From Bacillota bacterium (GTDB lineage Bacteria; Bacillota; Clostridia; Peptostreptococcales; Anaerovoracaceae), in NCBI GenBank assembly GCA_017436705.1, contig JAFSCP010000005.1, forward strand, positions 1 through 59,482: a stretch of DNA of 59,482 nt, given 5' to 3'. This document shows, piece by piece, positions 19,131-27,634 of this stretch (position 1 is the stretch's first letter; each line of letters begins with the position of its first letter). Under the pieces are notes generated by a model. The model saw nothing but the letters and a program-made list of their open reading frames with translations. It was not told where the DNA came from and ran no database searches. The position numbers and the translations under genes were made by a program.

Positions 19131-20003
19131 CTAAGAATATATGCCAGGATGGAGAGTAATATTTATGGCATTTGCAATTATCTCAGAAAAATTCTTTATA
19201 ATCTGGTCAATATCAGTGGACGTTACAATCATGTCCAGTTCTTTTTGCCGGATGTATTCTTCCACATCCCAGTCTTTGATTTCTTCTGCTGCTTCCATGA
19301 GAAGTGTCCGCGAGTCTATCACTGTGGGAACTCCTATTGCAATCACTCTGCACCCGAGTCCGGCCTCGTTGATTTCCTTCCGGTTGTTGCCCATACCAGC
19401 TCCCGGTGCAATGCCCGTATCGCAGACCTGAATGGTGGTACTCATACGGCTCATGTCTTTAGCCGCCAGAGAATCAACAGCAATTACCACGTCAGGTTTC
19501 ACAAGGCTCACAGCGCGCTCAATAAGCTCTGCCGTTTCCATACCTGTAACCCCGGTAACCGACGGATTGAAACCGCTCACATTGGCCATTTCCCAGTCCC
19601 CGTCGCATTCAAAAATCTTGAACAGGTGAGAAGTTATCTTCACCTTATCTACCGTATGAGGTCCCAGACTGTCCGGCGTTACCTTTTCATTGCCCAGACC
19701 CACTACCAGCACTTTGAGGAAATAGTCGAATTTAATCAATTTTTTAAGTTCCGCAGCCAGTGCCCGGGCAGCCCGCATGATTATATCGTTTTTTTCTTCA
19801 AGAACTCCCTCCACTTCCAGCGTGGTATATGTCCCCCGTGGTTTCCCGAAAGTCCTCTCGCCTTCTTCTGTGGTAATCTTAATTTCTGTTACTGAAATAT
19901 CCTCATCAATCTGACTCTGTTTCTTTATATATCCCTGTGCCTGCTGCCGTGCCTCTGCAAGGAGAGCATCCACTTCAACGGCCAGGTCTGTTCTGTACTG
20001 CAT
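19131..20003 (-). CDS. gpr: germination protease GPR
   Basis: GPR degrades small acid-soluble proteins during spore germination and is made as a zymogen in the forespore. The 290 residues begin MQYRTDLAVE, matching the conserved RTDLA region where the zymogen is processed. The propeptide is very short, about 4-5 residues if cleavage is near there. Family motifs include VGLGNEKVTPDSLGPH, SGFNPSVTGVTGMETAE, VIAVDSLAAKDMSRMSTTIQ and CDTGIAPGAGMGNNRKEI. Its ribosome binding site is buried in a terminator hairpin (20005-20049). It is followed by spoIIP. Confidence 0.96.
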   Translation of the reverse strand: MQYRTDLAVEVDALLAEARQQAQGYIKKQSQIDEDISVTEIKITTEEGERTFGKPRGTYTTLEVEGVLEEKNDIIMRAARALAAELKKLIKFDYFLKVLVVGLGNEKVTPDSLGPHTVDKVKITSHLFKIFECDGDWEMANVSGFNPSVTGVTGMETAELIERAVSLVKPDVVIAVDSLAAKDMSRMSTTIQVCDTGIAPGAGMGNNRKEINEAGLGCRVIAIGVPTVIDSRTLLMEAAEEIKDWDVEEYIRQKELDMIVTSTDIDQIIKNFSEIIANAINITLHPGIYS

Positions 20004-20004
20004 A

Positions 20005-20049
20005 AAAAAACCTCCTTAATACTGTTTTAATTAGTATTTCAGGAGGTCT
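20005..20049 (-). terminator. terminator hairpin containing the gpr ribosome binding site
   Basis: On the minus strand ACCTCCT pairs perfectly with AGGAGGT, and AATACT with AGTATT, around a nine-base loop. The hairpin is followed by seven T residues and then the gpr ATG (20003). It is a full intrinsic terminator for the gene at 20068-21180, and its 3' arm is the gpr Shine-Dalgarno sequence. An AATACTA near 20032-20038 resembles a sigma-G -10 box and would place the start inside the loop, freeing the site; its -35 is weak. Confidence 0.75.
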
Positions 20050-20067
20050 GAGTTTTTATTATTTATA

Positions 20068-21180
20068 TTATTCCAGCAGGTATTCCACAAGTTTTTTGTC
20101 CGCGGAGCGCCACAATCCGAGACGGTAAAGAAGGCGGCCACGGAGAAGTTCCATTGCAATATTCTTTCCGAACCAGCTGATGTCGTTCTGAATCCACTGC
20201 AAAGCTGTGAAATCAGCCTTGTGCGGGTTGAAATATATGCTGGCGATTCTGTCAGTCTTGCAATAATTCCAGGCACCAAGAGGCCAGAGCTTTCTGAACT
20301 GTTCTTCACCGATGTTGGTAAAAATTGCAGTCGGCTCACAGCTTACTACTTTATGTTCCTGCCTGTCAATCTTTGTTCCGTGGTAATCCCAGGTATATTT
20401 TTCTTCGTCAAAAGTCAGTCTGATAAGGGCGCCTTCCTGGGTATGTTTCTGCAGACGCTGATAATCAGTGTCGCATACAAGATTTCCCAGGGAATAAAAA
20501 ATCATCTTGTCGCCTACTTTTTCGTAATTCTGAAGTGTATGGGAGTGATGTGACACGATTGCATCTGCTCCATATTCAAGGAACTTATGATAAAGCCTGC
20601 GCACATATGGCAGCGGCATGCTTGCGAATTCCTCACCGCCGTGAACCACCAGCACGCACCAGCGATTTTTCTCTTTGATTTTTTCAATGATTGCCCTGAT
20701 TTTTTCGGGTTCATCATAAGTAATACAGCCCGGTTTGTCAACACCTGCCTTGAGGAAATCCTTATAATAAACCACACCGAACATGCCTATTCCGCCTGCT
20801 TCGTCCAGTTCTACTATTCTGCCCGCATGCTCTTCATTCATACCTGCACCGAAATGTCTGATACCGTTTGCTTCCGCAAGGGCAATAGTGTCGCTCACGC
20901 CCTCAGGCCCGCAGTCCATTGCATGATTGTTTGCAAGATTCCAGATGTTGGCGTTGAGGTCATTTAACCGCACTATGGACTCAGGCGGGTTGGCATGGCT
21001 GATTGATCCCCCGCTTCCCCCTGCAGCACTGGTCATGGGAGCCTCCACATTGGCCACCACATAATCTGCTTCCTTCAGGTAGTCTTTGATTCCCTGATCA
21101 AACAGATCTTCTTTCTGCCAGCTTTCTTTGAAATATTTGGATGAAAATATAATGTCACCTGTAAATCCGATTGTTACCAT
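20068..21180 (-). CDS. CapA-family (PGA_cap) metallophosphatase-like protein
   Basis: The gene encodes 370 residues from the ATG at 21180 behind AAGGAGA. It belongs to the bacterial capsule-synthesis CapA family, a calcineurin-like fold: TIGFTGDIIFS at the N terminus, VVANVEAPMT, NLANNHAMDCG, VLVVHGGEEF and a SHHSHTLQ metal-ligand segment. CapA of Bacillus helps make or export poly-gamma-glutamate, but most clostridial homologues are uncharacterised. This one has no signal peptide or anchor and no capBC neighbours, so it is probably a cytoplasmic phosphoesterase-like enzyme. It ends at the terminator that overlaps the gpr ribosome binding site. Confidence 0.85.
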   Translation of the reverse strand: MVTIGFTGDIIFSSKYFKESWQKEDLFDQGIKDYLKEADYVVANVEAPMTSAAGGSGGSISHANPPESIVRLNDLNANIWNLANNHAMDCGPEGVSDTIALAEANGIRHFGAGMNEEHAGRIVELDEAGGIGMFGVVYYKDFLKAGVDKPGCITYDEPEKIRAIIEKIKEKNRWCVLVVHGGEEFASMPLPYVRRLYHKFLEYGADAIVSHHSHTLQNYEKVGDKMIFYSLGNLVCDTDYQRLQKHTQEGALIRLTFDEEKYTWDYHGTKIDRQEHKVVSCEPTAIFTNIGEEQFRKLWPLGAWNYCKTDRIASIYFNPHKADFTALQWIQNDISWFGKNIAMELLRGRLLYRLGLWRSADKKLVEYLLE

Positions 21181-21245
21181 GGTTTTCTCCTTATACAAAA
21201 GGCTGCCCTTTATCAAGGCTGCCTCTTATGTAATTCAGTTAATTC

Positions 21246-22415
21246 TTATTTGAATTCTTCGTAGAAGTTATCGGACTTAGTTACAGTTGGAGCTGGAGCG
21301 TAGTCGAGCTGTCTGTCTGCAATTCCTAAGATAACTTCTGGCTTAACCCATGGTCTGTTCTGGATACCGGATGTTTCTTCGTGAGTGAGGTAACCCTTGT
21401 ATGTAGTTAAGGATCTTCTGAGGTAACCATCTCTTACGCAAGCTTCTGCAAGACCTAAGTTCATGATGTTTCTGAAGTGGTGAAGAACACCTGCAGCATA
21501 AGCCTGGGATGTGGAACCAGCAAATGCACCAGGGATGTTGGATACGCAGTAGTGTACTACGCCTTCTTCAATGTAGATAGGATCTTCGTGAGTAGTTTCG
21601 TGGAAAGTATCGATACAACCTTCGTCGTTGGAAACGTCAACGATTACGGAACCCTTTCTCATGGATCTTACCATTTCTCTGGAGATCATTGGTTCAGTAG
21701 CATTCTTTGGCCATCTTACGCAGTTAACAACTAAGTCAGTTGTAGGAAGTTCCTTAGCGATGTTGTACTTGTTGGAGATGATTGTGTTAACCTTACCATC
21801 GTACTTAGTAGCGATGTCTCTTAAAGCACCGATGTTGATATCAGCAACAGTTACCCATGCACCCATTGTCTGAAGAACTTCGATAGCAGCCTTACCTACA
21901 GTACCGCAGCCGCATACGAGAGCCTTGATACCAGGAGCAGCGCCAAGACCGGAAACGAACTTACCGCAGCCACCGTTAGTGGAGCACATAGCCCAGAGAC
22001 CCATGAATGCACCGCCCTTACCTGCAGCTTCGCAGTTAGGGGAACCATATCTGTGGGAGTCTTCTGCTGTGATGGAGATAACTTTCTTTTCAAGAAGTGC
22101 GTCAACTTCTTCTCTGTGTCCTGCTGGGTGAATACAAGTGTAAATGTACTGGCCTTCTCTCATGAGATCGTATTCGGAAGCTTCGATTTCCTTAACCTTA
22201 GCTACGAAATCACAAGTTGCCCAGATTTCTTCGTTAGTAGCGAGGATTGTTGCGCCTGCTGCTGCATATTCTTCATCTGGGAAACCAGCCGCTGCACCAG
22301 CGTTGCTTGCTACGTATACTTCGTGACCGTCGCCTACGATAGCACCAACTTCTGCAGGTGTTGCGATTACTCTGTATTCACCAACTTTAATATCTTTTAA
22401 TACACCAAATTTCAT
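21246..22415 (-). CDS. alanine dehydrogenase / PNT-family NAD-dependent dehydrogenase
   Basis: The gene encodes 389 residues from the ATG at 22415. It belongs to the alanine dehydrogenase/pyridine-nucleotide-transhydrogenase family. The N-terminal domain keeps the substrate residues of alanine dehydrogenase: Arg in EYRV (near 14), Lys in FVAKVKEI (near 73) and His in TCIHPAGHREEV (near 93). The Rossmann motif is CGCGTVGKAA. Alanine dehydrogenase usually has about 370 residues with a GGGTVG loop, so this may act on a related amino acid. It has its own sigma-A promoter (22470-22498). Neighbouring peptidase and peptide-importer genes make amino-acid oxidation plausible. Codon choice is biased like that of highly expressed genes. 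Confidence 0.8.
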   Translation of the reverse strand: MKFGVLKDIKVGEYRVIATPAEVGAIVGDGHEVYVASNAGAAAGFPDEEYAAAGATILATNEEIWATCDFVAKVKEIEASEYDLMREGQYIYTCIHPAGHREEVDALLEKKVISITAEDSHRYGSPNCEAAGKGGAFMGLWAMCSTNGGCGKFVSGLGAAPGIKALVCGCGTVGKAAIEVLQTMGAWVTVADINIGALRDIATKYDGKVNTIISNKYNIAKELPTTDLVVNCVRWPKNATEPMISREMVRSMRKGSVIVDVSNDEGCIDTFHETTHEDPIYIEEGVVHYCVSNIPGAFAGSTSQAYAAGVLHHFRNIMNLGLAEACVRDGYLRRSLTTYKGYLTHEETSGIQNRPWVKPEVILGIADRQLDYAPAPTVTKSDNFYEEFK

Positions 22416-22469
22416 CGTTCTTCTTCTCCTTTTCATGAATAAAGAATTTTTTTAGATTTTGTTAATTTA

Positions 22470-22498
22470 ACTTTATCCCCGGACAATACCTTTGTCAA
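22470..22498 (-). promoter_or_regulatory. sigma-A promoter of the alanine-dehydrogenase-like gene
   Basis: On the minus strand a perfect TTGACA (22493-22498), 17 bases, then TAAAGT (22470-22475), about 55 bases upstream of the start. Confidence 0.75.
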
Positions 22499-22582
22499 GG
22501 GTTTAAGCGCAAAAATGCAGACTTTGAACATTTTCCGCTATTATTAATTATAGCACTTTTGCCATTATGTGACAAGCCGATT

Positions 22583-23929
22583 TTAGAGGTCTTTCCAGTA
22601 TTCTTTCTTATTGATTTCGTCAACGATTGCTCTTACAGGAACATTTTCCTTACCGCAGATCATCGCAAGAACTTTTTCCTGTCCTTCAGAAGTAAGAAGG
22701 GAACCTGTGATTCTTCTGAACTTGTCAGCAAGCCAGTCAACGCTGATGTTTTCGTGAGCTTCGCCACGAGGTTCGCAGTCGCTGGATCTGAATACTCTTC
22801 CGTCCTTAGTTGTGATTTCAGCACGGCAGAATCTCTTTGCTGGGAAGAGTGCGTCGAATTCAGGGTCTACTTCGAATTCAAGCTTCTTCATCATTTCAAC
22901 TACTGCAGGGTCGCCCAGGCTTTCCTTACGAACCTGTGCAAAACCGAAATCCTTGTAGATAAGAGCTGCTGCTACAGGGTAAGCAATGTTGTACTGAGCT
23001 TCGTCTACTGCCTTAGGAACGATCTTGGAAAGCAGAGTTGCTCTTTCGAAAGTCTGGATCTTGCACTTTTCGATATCTTCTGCTGTCAGGTTGTGGTCGT
23101 TTAAGATTTCAAGACATGCGTCGATTGCAGGATGGCCCCATCTGCAGCATGTGTAAGGCTTGAAGTAAAGATCCATTACCTGGTGCTTTGTTCCCAGGTC
23201 ATCGAGGAAGTGGCCGTGTTCGTCGGATTCAAGAAGGTTCTTGTTGCCTTCGAAGCCCATCATGTGCGCCTGAAGAGCAAGGAGGCCGATCATTACGCCG
23301 AAAGGTACACCGTCCTTGTTCATGGAAGGATATTCAACACTTCTGATACCAGGAACCAGTGGTGCGTTGAAGTCTGCGATGGAAAGAACATTGTTCAGTT
23401 CTTCTCTTGTGAAACCGTAGATACGGCCTACACCTGCAGCCACGCCGAGAGTACCGAATGTACCGCTGGAGTGAGCGAAGTTGTAGTATTCCATCATAGC
23501 TGCGCCGCCGCGGATAGTTACTTCATAAGCAACATCCATTACTGCAAGCATTTCGTCTCTTGAAAGGTTCTTTTCGTATGCAGCTGCAAGAATACCGCCG
23601 ATGAAAGAAGTGCCGGGATGTGCACGTGTCATATTGTGACCGTCATCGATGTCGTATGCGTTGGATGAATGTCCCATTGCTGCTGCAGCACCGAACATGT
23701 TAAACTTTTCGTCGGAACCTACTACAGGAATTTCTCTTTCTCCTCTGTGGAAAAGGCTTTCTGCAACCTTAAGACCAACCTTGAACTGTTCGCTGCGGCT
23801 TCCTACAACCAGCGCGCCCATTAAGTCAACAAGGCAGCCTTTAAGTCTTTCCTGTACTTCTTCAGGAAGGTCTTCCCATTTTGTGTTGAGGACGAAATCC
23901 TCTAATTTGTATGTGGTTTCGTAATGCAT
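22583..23929 (-). CDS. MmgE/PrpD family protein
   Basis: This 448-residue protein of the 2-methylcitrate dehydratase superfamily contains GHSSNAYDIDDGHN (near 97, the active-site aspartate and histidine region), HPGTSFIGGILAAAYE, FNAPLVPGIRSVEYPSMNKDG and YTCCRWGHPAIDACLEI. Members are 2-methylcitrate dehydratases, cis-aconitate decarboxylases and iminodisuccinate epimerases, so the reaction cannot be named from sequence alone. No methylcitrate synthase or lyase is nearby. The gene follows the NlpC/P60 gene by 69 bases on the same strand and precedes the alanine-dehydrogenase-like gene. A role in an amino-acid-derived pathway is more likely than propionate breakdown, but that is inference. 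Confidence 0.85.
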   Translation of the reverse strand: MHYETTYKLEDFVLNTKWEDLPEEVQERLKGCLVDLMGALVVGSRSEQFKVGLKVAESLFHRGEREIPVVGSDEKFNMFGAAAAMGHSSNAYDIDDGHNMTRAHPGTSFIGGILAAAYEKNLSRDEMLAVMDVAYEVTIRGGAAMMEYYNFAHSSGTFGTLGVAAGVGRIYGFTREELNNVLSIADFNAPLVPGIRSVEYPSMNKDGVPFGVMIGLLALQAHMMGFEGNKNLLESDEHGHFLDDLGTKHQVMDLYFKPYTCCRWGHPAIDACLEILNDHNLTAEDIEKCKIQTFERATLLSKIVPKAVDEAQYNIAYPVAAALIYKDFGFAQVRKESLGDPAVVEMMKKLEFEVDPEFDALFPAKRFCRAEITTKDGRVFRSSDCEPRGEAHENISVDWLADKFRRITGSLLTSEGQEKVLAMICGKENVPVRAIVDEINKKEYWKDL

Positions 23930-23998
23930 AATAGCGTCACCTCCGTCTATTATTGTTTTTTATTAATTAATTGTTTTATTTATTTTCAGTGCCGGGCC

Positions 23999-25525
23999 TT
24001 AAGCTCTGAGCCAAGGTCTGAGCACGATGAAACAGAATCTGCCAAAAAGGCTGTTGATAAAGGCATTCATTTCTTCTCCGCTGATTTCCTTCGGAGCCAG
24101 TCCTGCTTCAACCGGGCCGATAAGGCTTTCACCGGTAAAGAACATGGCATATGTCTGCTTGCCGAAAGCATCGTTGCAGCAGAGAATAAGATCCCCTGCC
24201 ATAAGGTCGCAGGCTCTGATTTCAGTGGTTCTGATGTCGTGATTGTAACTGATTTCTCCTGTTACCACGCCTTTGCCGCCGAAAAGTCCGTAAGGACACA
24301 TGTCCTTATATGGCTGCTGCTGGCGGCGCACCAGAATATTGTTATCAGTTCTTGCGCAGGTATCAAAATGATAGAAAAGCTTCTTTATGTAGTCCTTCTT
24401 GCAAGGGCTCATTTCAATGCCGTAATCTGCATAAACCTTTGCTGCAGCTTCCACAGCATTTGCACCGAGAGCGATTTCATCTCTCATGTCTGCAACTACC
24501 GCTGCCTTGTCTGCTTCGCTGAATTCTTTGCCCAGAAGAACTTTCTTTGCATGGATTTCAAGGCCGTTTACAGCAACATACGGTGGCTCAAGCCAGTAAG
24601 CGGAATCGTCTTCAACAGTTACTGCAAATACAAAGATTTTTTCTTCTCCCGCTGCGATTTCAGTCTGCAGAGTTTCATCGCAAATAAACGATGTACATTC
24701 AGGTGCTTCGAATTCCACAGCCACACTGCGTGATTCTTCATTGAGGTTCTTAACCTTTACTCTGTATTCCACAGTATCTCCCAGAGCTGCATTCTGTCCG
24801 CCCGGATGGGAGCTCTCAACTCCGCAGACAAGTCCTTTGCAGCTGCCTACTCTCAGCTTTGCCTGCTCTGTAGGTTCGCCCACAATATCAAGCGGACGGT
24901 GAATTGCGATGCATGTTTCTCTTCCGGAGAAGAAATTATAGCGAGGGAAGTTTGCAGGATCTGCCGCATCTTCACCTTCAACTATTGCAGTAAGATCAGC
25001 AACATCATTTATTGATATGCCCAAACGGTTCTTTTTGTCGAATCTTGCTGCATAGTCGTAGCTGTCGTCTGTACCTCTTGTGTAAGGAACGCTGTGCATG
25101 AACTTGCCTTCGCCAAGATACAGCATGATATGTCCTGACACACCCTGATGAAGCATGGTAATCAGGTCGCCAGGTTCCAGTGCTGCCGCAAAGTCAGAAA
25201 TAACCTGCAGCTTGTCTGCAAAAGTTTCCTCAAAGGTCTTTTCGTACTTATAGATCAGCGGTTCCATGTTTTCGTACATGTGCCATGTGATATCGGCAGG
25301 CAGTTCGTAGCCGAAAGCCTGATAGTACACTGCTGAGCAGAATGCTGAGCAGTCAAGATGCAGAGCATACTGGGAAGTAGCCGCTTCAGGCGGGAAGAAT
25401 TTTTTTCGGCGCGGCGTCATCTGGATGAATCTGTCCATACTGCGTTGGTCGTACTGGATATTTTCTCTGTGATTATAAAAGTCATAAGCAGTTGCAATAA
25501 GAACTTCCTGCTTGTAATTCATCAT
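23999..25525 (-). CDS. cytoplasmic NlpC/P60-domain protein (two-domain, YkfC-like role proposed)
   Basis: The 508-residue protein has no signal peptide. Residues about 50-150 form an NlpC/P60 cysteine peptidase fold: Cys59 in LDCSAFCSAVYY, GDLITM at 119-124, and GHIMLYLGEGKFMHS with His132 and His144. A middle beta-sandwich region (about 240-330, DTVEYRVKVKNLNEES) is followed by a second, degenerate NlpC-like region (about 370-508, with DLMAGDLILCC but no visible catalytic histidine). The gene follows the dipeptide importer operon, separated by a terminator. In B. subtilis the dpp importer is linked to YkfC, a cytoplasmic NlpC/P60 enzyme that cuts cell-wall peptides, and a similar role is proposed here. 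Confidence 0.75.
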   Translation of the reverse strand: MMNYKQEVLIATAYDFYNHRENIQYDQRSMDRFIQMTPRRKKFFPPEAATSQYALHLDCSAFCSAVYYQAFGYELPADITWHMYENMEPLIYKYEKTFEETFADKLQVISDFAAALEPGDLITMLHQGVSGHIMLYLGEGKFMHSVPYTRGTDDSYDYAARFDKKNRLGISINDVADLTAIVEGEDAADPANFPRYNFFSGRETCIAIHRPLDIVGEPTEQAKLRVGSCKGLVCGVESSHPGGQNAALGDTVEYRVKVKNLNEESRSVAVEFEAPECTSFICDETLQTEIAAGEEKIFVFAVTVEDDSAYWLEPPYVAVNGLEIHAKKVLLGKEFSEADKAAVVADMRDEIALGANAVEAAAKVYADYGIEMSPCKKDYIKKLFYHFDTCARTDNNILVRRQQQPYKDMCPYGLFGGKGVVTGEISYNHDIRTTEIRACDLMAGDLILCCNDAFGKQTYAMFFTGESLIGPVEAGLAPKEISGEEMNAFINSLFGRFCFIVLRPWLRA

Positions 25526-25576
25526 TTTAATAATGCCTCCAAATAAACTGATTGTATAAACAAAACATTTTTAATG

Positions 25577-25620
25577 CGAAAAAAAGCTCCGGCAGAAACT
25601 ACGGTTCCGCCGGAGCTTGT
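25577..25620 (-). terminator. intrinsic terminator of the dipeptide importer operon
   Basis: On the minus strand AAGCTCCGGC pairs with GCCGGAGCTT around about 15 bases and is followed by TTTTTTTCGC. Confidence 0.9.
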
Positions 25621-25665
25621 CTGCCGCACGGAAAACTATGCGTCAGGAATAGTAATCACATTAAA

Positions 25666-26619
25666 TTAGATTTCTCCAATTCTGTGGCAGGCTACGAAAT
25701 GGCCTGGCTTGATTTCCTGTAATTCAGGCAGTGACTTACATTTGTCGCAAGCATAGTTACAACGCTTGTAGAATCTGCATTCATCAGGTGGGTTGATTGG
25801 AGATGTGATTTCACCCTTAATGATGATTCTTTCTCTCTTTTCGCCGATTTCAGGAACAGGGATAGCGGAAAGAAGAGCCTGAGTATAAGGGTGTACCGGA
25901 TTTGCGAAAAGTTCTTCGGAAGGAGCCTTTTCAACGATCTTACCAAGGTACATTACTGCGATATCATCGGAGAAATGGTTAACTACGGAAAGGTCGTGAG
26001 TGATGAAGATGTAGGATAATCCTCTTTCTTCCTGGAGTTCCTTAAGAAGGTTCAGGATCTGAGCCTGAATAGATACGTCAAGAGCGGATACCGGTTCGTC
26101 GCAGATGATGAACTTAGGGTCCATAGCAAGTGCACGTGCAATACCGATACGCTGACGACGTCCGCCGTCCAGTTCGTGTGGATATGTGTTGAACAGACGA
26201 GGTGCAAGACCTACTGTTGCCATAAGTTCTTCAACACGGGCTTCAATTTCTTCTTTAGTCTTGAAGATCTTGTTAGCCTGAAGCGGTTCAGCGATAATCT
26301 GGCTTACTGTCTTACGAGGGTCCAGTGATGAATATGGGTCCTGGAAGATAAGCTGCATATCTTTACGCGCATGTCTGAGCTGGCTTGCGTTTAACTTGTT
26401 AACGTCTGTTCCTTCGAAGATTGTTTCTCCGGCAGTTGGTTCAATAAGACGCAGAATAGTACGTCCAGTTGTGGACTTACCGCATCCGGATTCGCCTACA
26501 AGACCGAGAGTCTTACCTCTTTCGAGTGTAAAGCTTACGCCGTCTACTGCATGAAGCAGACCACGTTTAGTTTTAAAGTGCTTAGTCAGATTTTTGACTT
26601 CAAGAATTACGTCTGCCAT
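25666..26619 (-). CDS. dppF: peptide ABC importer ATPase (DppF/OppF type)
   Basis: This 317-residue ATPase powers di- or oligopeptide uptake with the gene at 26623. Walker A is GLVGESGCGKST, the Q-loop LIFQDPYSSLDPR and Walker B FIICDEPVSALD. The signature reads ELDGGRRQR instead of LSGGQRQR, with Asp for Ser and Arg for Gln; I recall this variant in other peptide-importer ATPases, so it is not taken as a defect. The C-terminal oligo/dipeptide extension carries a cysteine cluster (CRFYKRCNYACDKC). It is the last gene of the five-gene operon and starts 4 bases after the previous stop. Confidence 0.93.
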   Translation of the reverse strand: MADVILEVKNLTKHFKTKRGLLHAVDGVSFTLERGKTLGLVGESGCGKSTTGRTILRLIEPTAGETIFEGTDVNKLNASQLRHARKDMQLIFQDPYSSLDPRKTVSQIIAEPLQANKIFKTKEEIEARVEELMATVGLAPRLFNTYPHELDGGRRQRIGIARALAMDPKFIICDEPVSALDVSIQAQILNLLKELQEERGLSYIFITHDLSVVNHFSDDIAVMYLGKIVEKAPSEELFANPVHPYTQALLSAIPVPEIGEKRERIIIKGEITSPINPPDECRFYKRCNYACDKCKSLPELQEIKPGHFVACHRIGEI

Positions 26620-26622
26620 GTC

Positions 26623-27621
26623 TTATTTCTCCTCTCTCTCAATATGGAAGTCTGGTTCATTGTATCTGTCACAAACTACATAGTGAGTGTCTGAAATCTG
26701 TCTGAGATGCTGAGGCTGCTTACAAGCTTCAGTTGCATAAGGACATCTTGGGTGGAAAGCACATCCTTCAGGCAGATTTGATGGGTCTGGCATAAGACCC
26801 TTGATTGGTGTTAACTTCGCCTTTCTGTCGTTGATATTTGGCAGAGAGTTGAATAAACCTTCTGTGTAAGGGTGCTTAGTGTGGTTGAATACATCTTCCA
26901 GAGTACCCTTTTCTACTACTGTACCAGCATACATTACTGCTACTTCGTCACAGATTTCTGCTACGATACCAAGGTCATGAGTAATCATGATCAGGGAAGT
27001 CTGATACTGCTCACGCAGGTTTTTCATCATATCAAGAACCTGAGCCTGAATTGTTACGTCCAGAGCTGTTGTAGGTTCGTCTGCAATAAGAAGCTGTGGG
27101 TGACAAGCAAGTGCGATAGCTATAACTACACGCTGCTTCATACCACCGGAGAACTGGTGAGGATATTCGCCGGCTCTTTCGCCAGGGATACCTACGAGTT
27201 CCAGCATTTCGATTGCACGCTGGTTAGCTTCTTCTTTAGTGCAGTTTTCATGTAAGAAAACGGATTCTGCAATCTGTTCGCCTACAGTGAATACCGGGTT
27301 AAGAGCTGTCATTGGATCCTGGAAAATCATGGAGATGTCCTTACCTCTCATGCTTTCAAGGTCCTTGATGCCCATTGTAAGAACGTCCTTGCCGTTAATT
27401 TCCATCTTGTCGCATTCAACTACGCCTGGAGGAGACTGTACCAGTCTGAGAAGGGAAAGAGCAGTTGTTGTCTTACCAGCACCTGTTTCACCTACAAGAC
27501 CGATGGCTTTACCACGTTCTAATTCCATGTTTAAACCGTTGATAGCATATACTGTTGCATCTTCGGTTACGAATTTTACATTTAAATTTTTAAGGTCTAA
27601 TACTAAATCTTTTTCGCTCAT
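26623..27621 (-). CDS. dppD: peptide ABC importer ATPase (DppD/OppD type)
   Basis: The 332-residue ATPase contains Walker A GLVGETGAGKTT, the signature FSGGMKQRVVIAIAL and Walker B LLIADEPTTALD. The C-terminal extension has EGCAFHPRCPYATEAC, the cysteine motif common in this subfamily. It pairs with the 25666 ATPase to form the heterodimeric motor of the importer. It lies 14 bases downstream of the permease gene and 4 bases upstream of the second ATPase. Confidence 0.94.
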   Translation of the reverse strand: MSEKDLVLDLKNLNVKFVTEDATVYAINGLNMELERGKAIGLVGETGAGKTTTALSLLRLVQSPPGVVECDKMEINGKDVLTMGIKDLESMRGKDISMIFQDPMTALNPVFTVGEQIAESVFLHENCTKEEANQRAIEMLELVGIPGERAGEYPHQFSGGMKQRVVIAIALACHPQLLIADEPTTALDVTIQAQVLDMMKNLREQYQTSLIMITHDLGIVAEICDEVAVMYAGTVVEKGTLEDVFNHTKHPYTEGLFNSLPNINDRKAKLTPIKGLMPDPSNLPEGCAFHPRCPYATEACKQPQHLRQISDTHYVVCDRYNEPDFHIEREEK

Positions 27622-27634
27622 ACCACATTACCTC

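Noticed and set aside
19053-19895. 280-codon plus-strand frame opposite gpr
   Set aside because: It is a shadow of gpr and the spoIIP start, with composition unlike real proteins here.
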